From the NCBI RefSeq assembly GCF_020819595.1, contig NZ_JAJHNP010000013.1, positions 124,001 to 188,000 of the forward strand: a DNA stretch of 64,000 nucleotides. Reading direction: 5' to 3'. The notes under the pieces were generated by a model. The model was not told where the DNA came from, searched no databases, and was given only the letters and a program-made list of their open reading frames with translations. Below, in pieces: positions 62,740 to 64,000 of this stretch; positions within the stretch are counted from its first letter, which is position 1; each line of letters starts with the position of its first letter. The position numbers and the translations under genes were made by a program. This DNA comes from Streptomyces barringtoniae. Lineage in GTDB: Bacteria; Actinomycetota; Actinomycetes; Streptomycetales; Streptomycetaceae.

Positions 62740-64000
62740 GGCTTCGCGGAGCACCTGGCGGTCGTCGAAGGGACGGACCACACCGGCGATGTCCTGGCCC
62801 TGCTCGTGCCCCTTGCCCGCGACCAGCACGGTGTCGCCGGCCTGGGCGCGGCCCACGACGGCGGCGATCGCGGCGGCCCGGTCCTCGAACAGGAGCACCT
62901 CGCCGCGCTCGTGCGCGGGCACGGAGGCGGCGCCCTGGAGCATCGTCGCGAGGATCGCGAGGGGGTCCTCGGAGCGCGGGTTGTCGGAGGTCAGTACGGC
63001 CGTGTCGGCGAGCCGGGCCGCGGCGGCACCCATCGGGGCGCGCTTGGTCTGGTCGCGGTCGCCGCCGCAGCCGAGGACGATGTGCAGGCGGCCCTTGGTG
63101 ACCTTGCGCAGCGCCTTGAGCACCGACTCGACGGCGTCGGTCTTGTGGGCGTAGTCGACGACCGCGAGGTACGGCTGCCCGGCGTCCACGCGCTCCAGGC
63201 GGCCGGGGACACCCGGGACGGCGGCGATGCCGTCGGCGGCGGTCTGCGGGTCGAGACCGGCGGCGGCGAGGGCGACCACGGCGGCGAGGGTGTTCGCCAC
63301 GTTGAAGGGACCGGCGATCGGCGACTTGGCGTGTACTCGCTCGCCGTTCGGGCCCACGACGGTGAACGTCGAGTCCATGGGGCCGACCTGGACGTCCTCG
63401 GCACGCCAGTCGGCGTCGGGGTGGCCCTCGGCGGAGAACGTGACGACCGGGACCGTGGCCTCCTCGGCGAGCCGGCGGCCGTACGCGTCGTCGGCGTTGA
63501 TCACGGCGAGTCTGCTGCGTTCCGGTGTGAACAGCTGCGCCTTGGCCCGGAAGTAGTCCTCCATGTCGGAGTGGAACTCCATGTGCTCCGGGCTGAGGTT
63601 GGTGAACACGGCGATGTCGAAGACACAGCCGTCGACCCGGCCGAGGACCAGGGCGTGGCTGGAGACCTCCATGGCCACCGCCTCGACGCCGCGCTCGCGC
63701 ATGACGGCGAACAGGGCCTGCAGGTCGGTGGCTTCGGGGGTGGTTCGCTCGGACTTGATGCGCTCGTCGCCGATGCGCATCTCGACGGTGCCGACCAGGC
63801 CCGTGGACTTCGCGGTCCTGAGCCCGCCCTCGACCAGATAGGCGGTGGTGGTCTTGCCGGAGGTGCCGGTGATGCCGATCTGGAGCAGGTCACGGCCGGG
63901 ATGGCCGTAGATCGTCGCCGCCAGCTCGCCCATCCGTCCGCGCGGGTCGTCGACGACCAGGACGGGCAGTCCGGTCGCGGCGGCGCGCTCGGCGCCCGTC
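62719..64000 (-). CDS. murE: UDP-MurNAc-L-Ala-D-Glu:diaminopimelate ligase MurE, 5'-truncated
   Basis: Open to the right edge; about 427 C-terminal residues seen, beginning near TGLPVLVVDDPRGRMGELAATIYG. ATP loop GITGTSGKTTTAYL, SERTTPEATDLQAL, EVSSHALVLGRVDG, and the amino-acid-specificity motif SDNPRSEDP. Adds diaminopimelate (LL-A2pm in Streptomyces, by family knowledge) to the UDP-dipeptide. Start and first about 80-100 residues are outside the window. Confidence 0.95.
   Translation of the reverse strand, partial: TGAERAAATGLPVLVVDDPRGRMGELAATIYGHPGRDLLQIGITGTSGKTTTAYLVEGGLRTAKSTGLVGTVEMRIGDERIKSERTTPEATDLQALFAVMRERGVEAVAMEVSSHALVLGRVDGCVFDIAVFTNLSPEHMEFHSDMEDYFRAKAQLFTPERSRLAVINADDAYGRRLAEEATVPVVTFSAEGHPDADWRAEDVQVGPMDSTFTVVGPNGERVHAKSPIAGPFNVANTLAAVVALAAAGLDPQTAADGIAAVPGVPGRLERVDAGQPYLAVVDYAHKTDAVESVLKALRKVTKGRLHIVLGCGGDRDQTKRAPMGAAAARLADTAVLTSDNPRSEDPLAILATMLQGAASVPAHERGEVLLFEDRAAAIAAVVGRAQAGDTVLVAGKGHEQGQDIAGVVRPFDDRQVLREAIQKTQG

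Overview
The window is a chromosomal segment of a high-GC actinomycete, almost certainly a Streptomyces. Support comes from the GC-rich third codon positions, frequent GTG and occasional TTG starts, many 4-nt GTGA/ATGA overlaps, a bifunctional PriA in place of separate HisA and TrpF, a TrpM-like small protein in the trp operon, and the DivIVA-YggT-SepF-YggS-PgeF-FtsZ order. No insertion sequence, prophage, CRISPR array, tRNA or rRNA was seen. Product names rest on reading translated proteins and motifs; no database search was possible.

Layout. (1) 1-1373: a cut CoA-transferase followed by a CitE-like lyase. (2) 1447-20420: lgt, a DsbA-like thioredoxin protein, and the tryptophan/histidine supercluster: trpC-trpM-trpB-trpA; small membrane genes (DUF2752-like, DUF6704-like, TIGR02234-like); hisI-trpE; then hisD-hisC-hisB-small membrane ORF-hisH-priA-ridA-hisF. 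Three genes or units are inserted among these: a secreted sedolisin-type peptidase, a TIGR03085-like protein, and a winged-helix regulator/MFS pair with a striking operator-like palindrome. (3) 20584-28955: a repeat-rich membrane protein, an uncharacterised protein, a Lon-N-domain protein, a YbaK deacylase, a DUF2567-like membrane protein, an ABC exporter pair, a NYN-domain protein and a 58-residue basic protein. (4) 29039-45753: dnaE, a DUF2252 protein, a membrane protein plus a second DsbA-like protein, phoD, a small secreted protein, a hydrolase, MscS, an SDR, a CPA1 antiporter, a GNAT, rluD, lspA and a DksA-type zinc-finger protein with a very long Lys/Ala-rich N-terminus. (5) 46065-64000: ileS behind a T-box leader, a frameshifted small gene, then the division/cell-wall cluster read leftwards: murE, murF, mraY, murD, ftsW, murG, ftsQ, ftsZ, pgeF, yggS, sepF, yggT, divIVA.

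How it fits together. The trp and his genes share PriA, which in Streptomyces performs both the HisA and TrpF isomerisations; no trpF or trpD is present here. lgt and lspA, about 41 kb apart, are the first and second steps of lipoprotein maturation. The dcw block supplies lipid II synthesis (MurE, MurF, MurD, MraY, MurG), its use at the septum (FtsW, FtsQ, FtsZ, SepF) and polar growth (DivIVA). I found no clearly new multi-gene system. The items most worth following up are the 54-bp palindrome before the regulator/MFS pair, the tRNA-Ile T-box with a complete Shine-Dalgarno-sequestering hairpin, the two overlooked small genes (17233-17397 and 28779-28955), the DksA/H1-like fusion, the doubly frameshifted gene after ileS, the in-frame palindromic element in pgeF, and the tandem duplication at the murE/murF junction.
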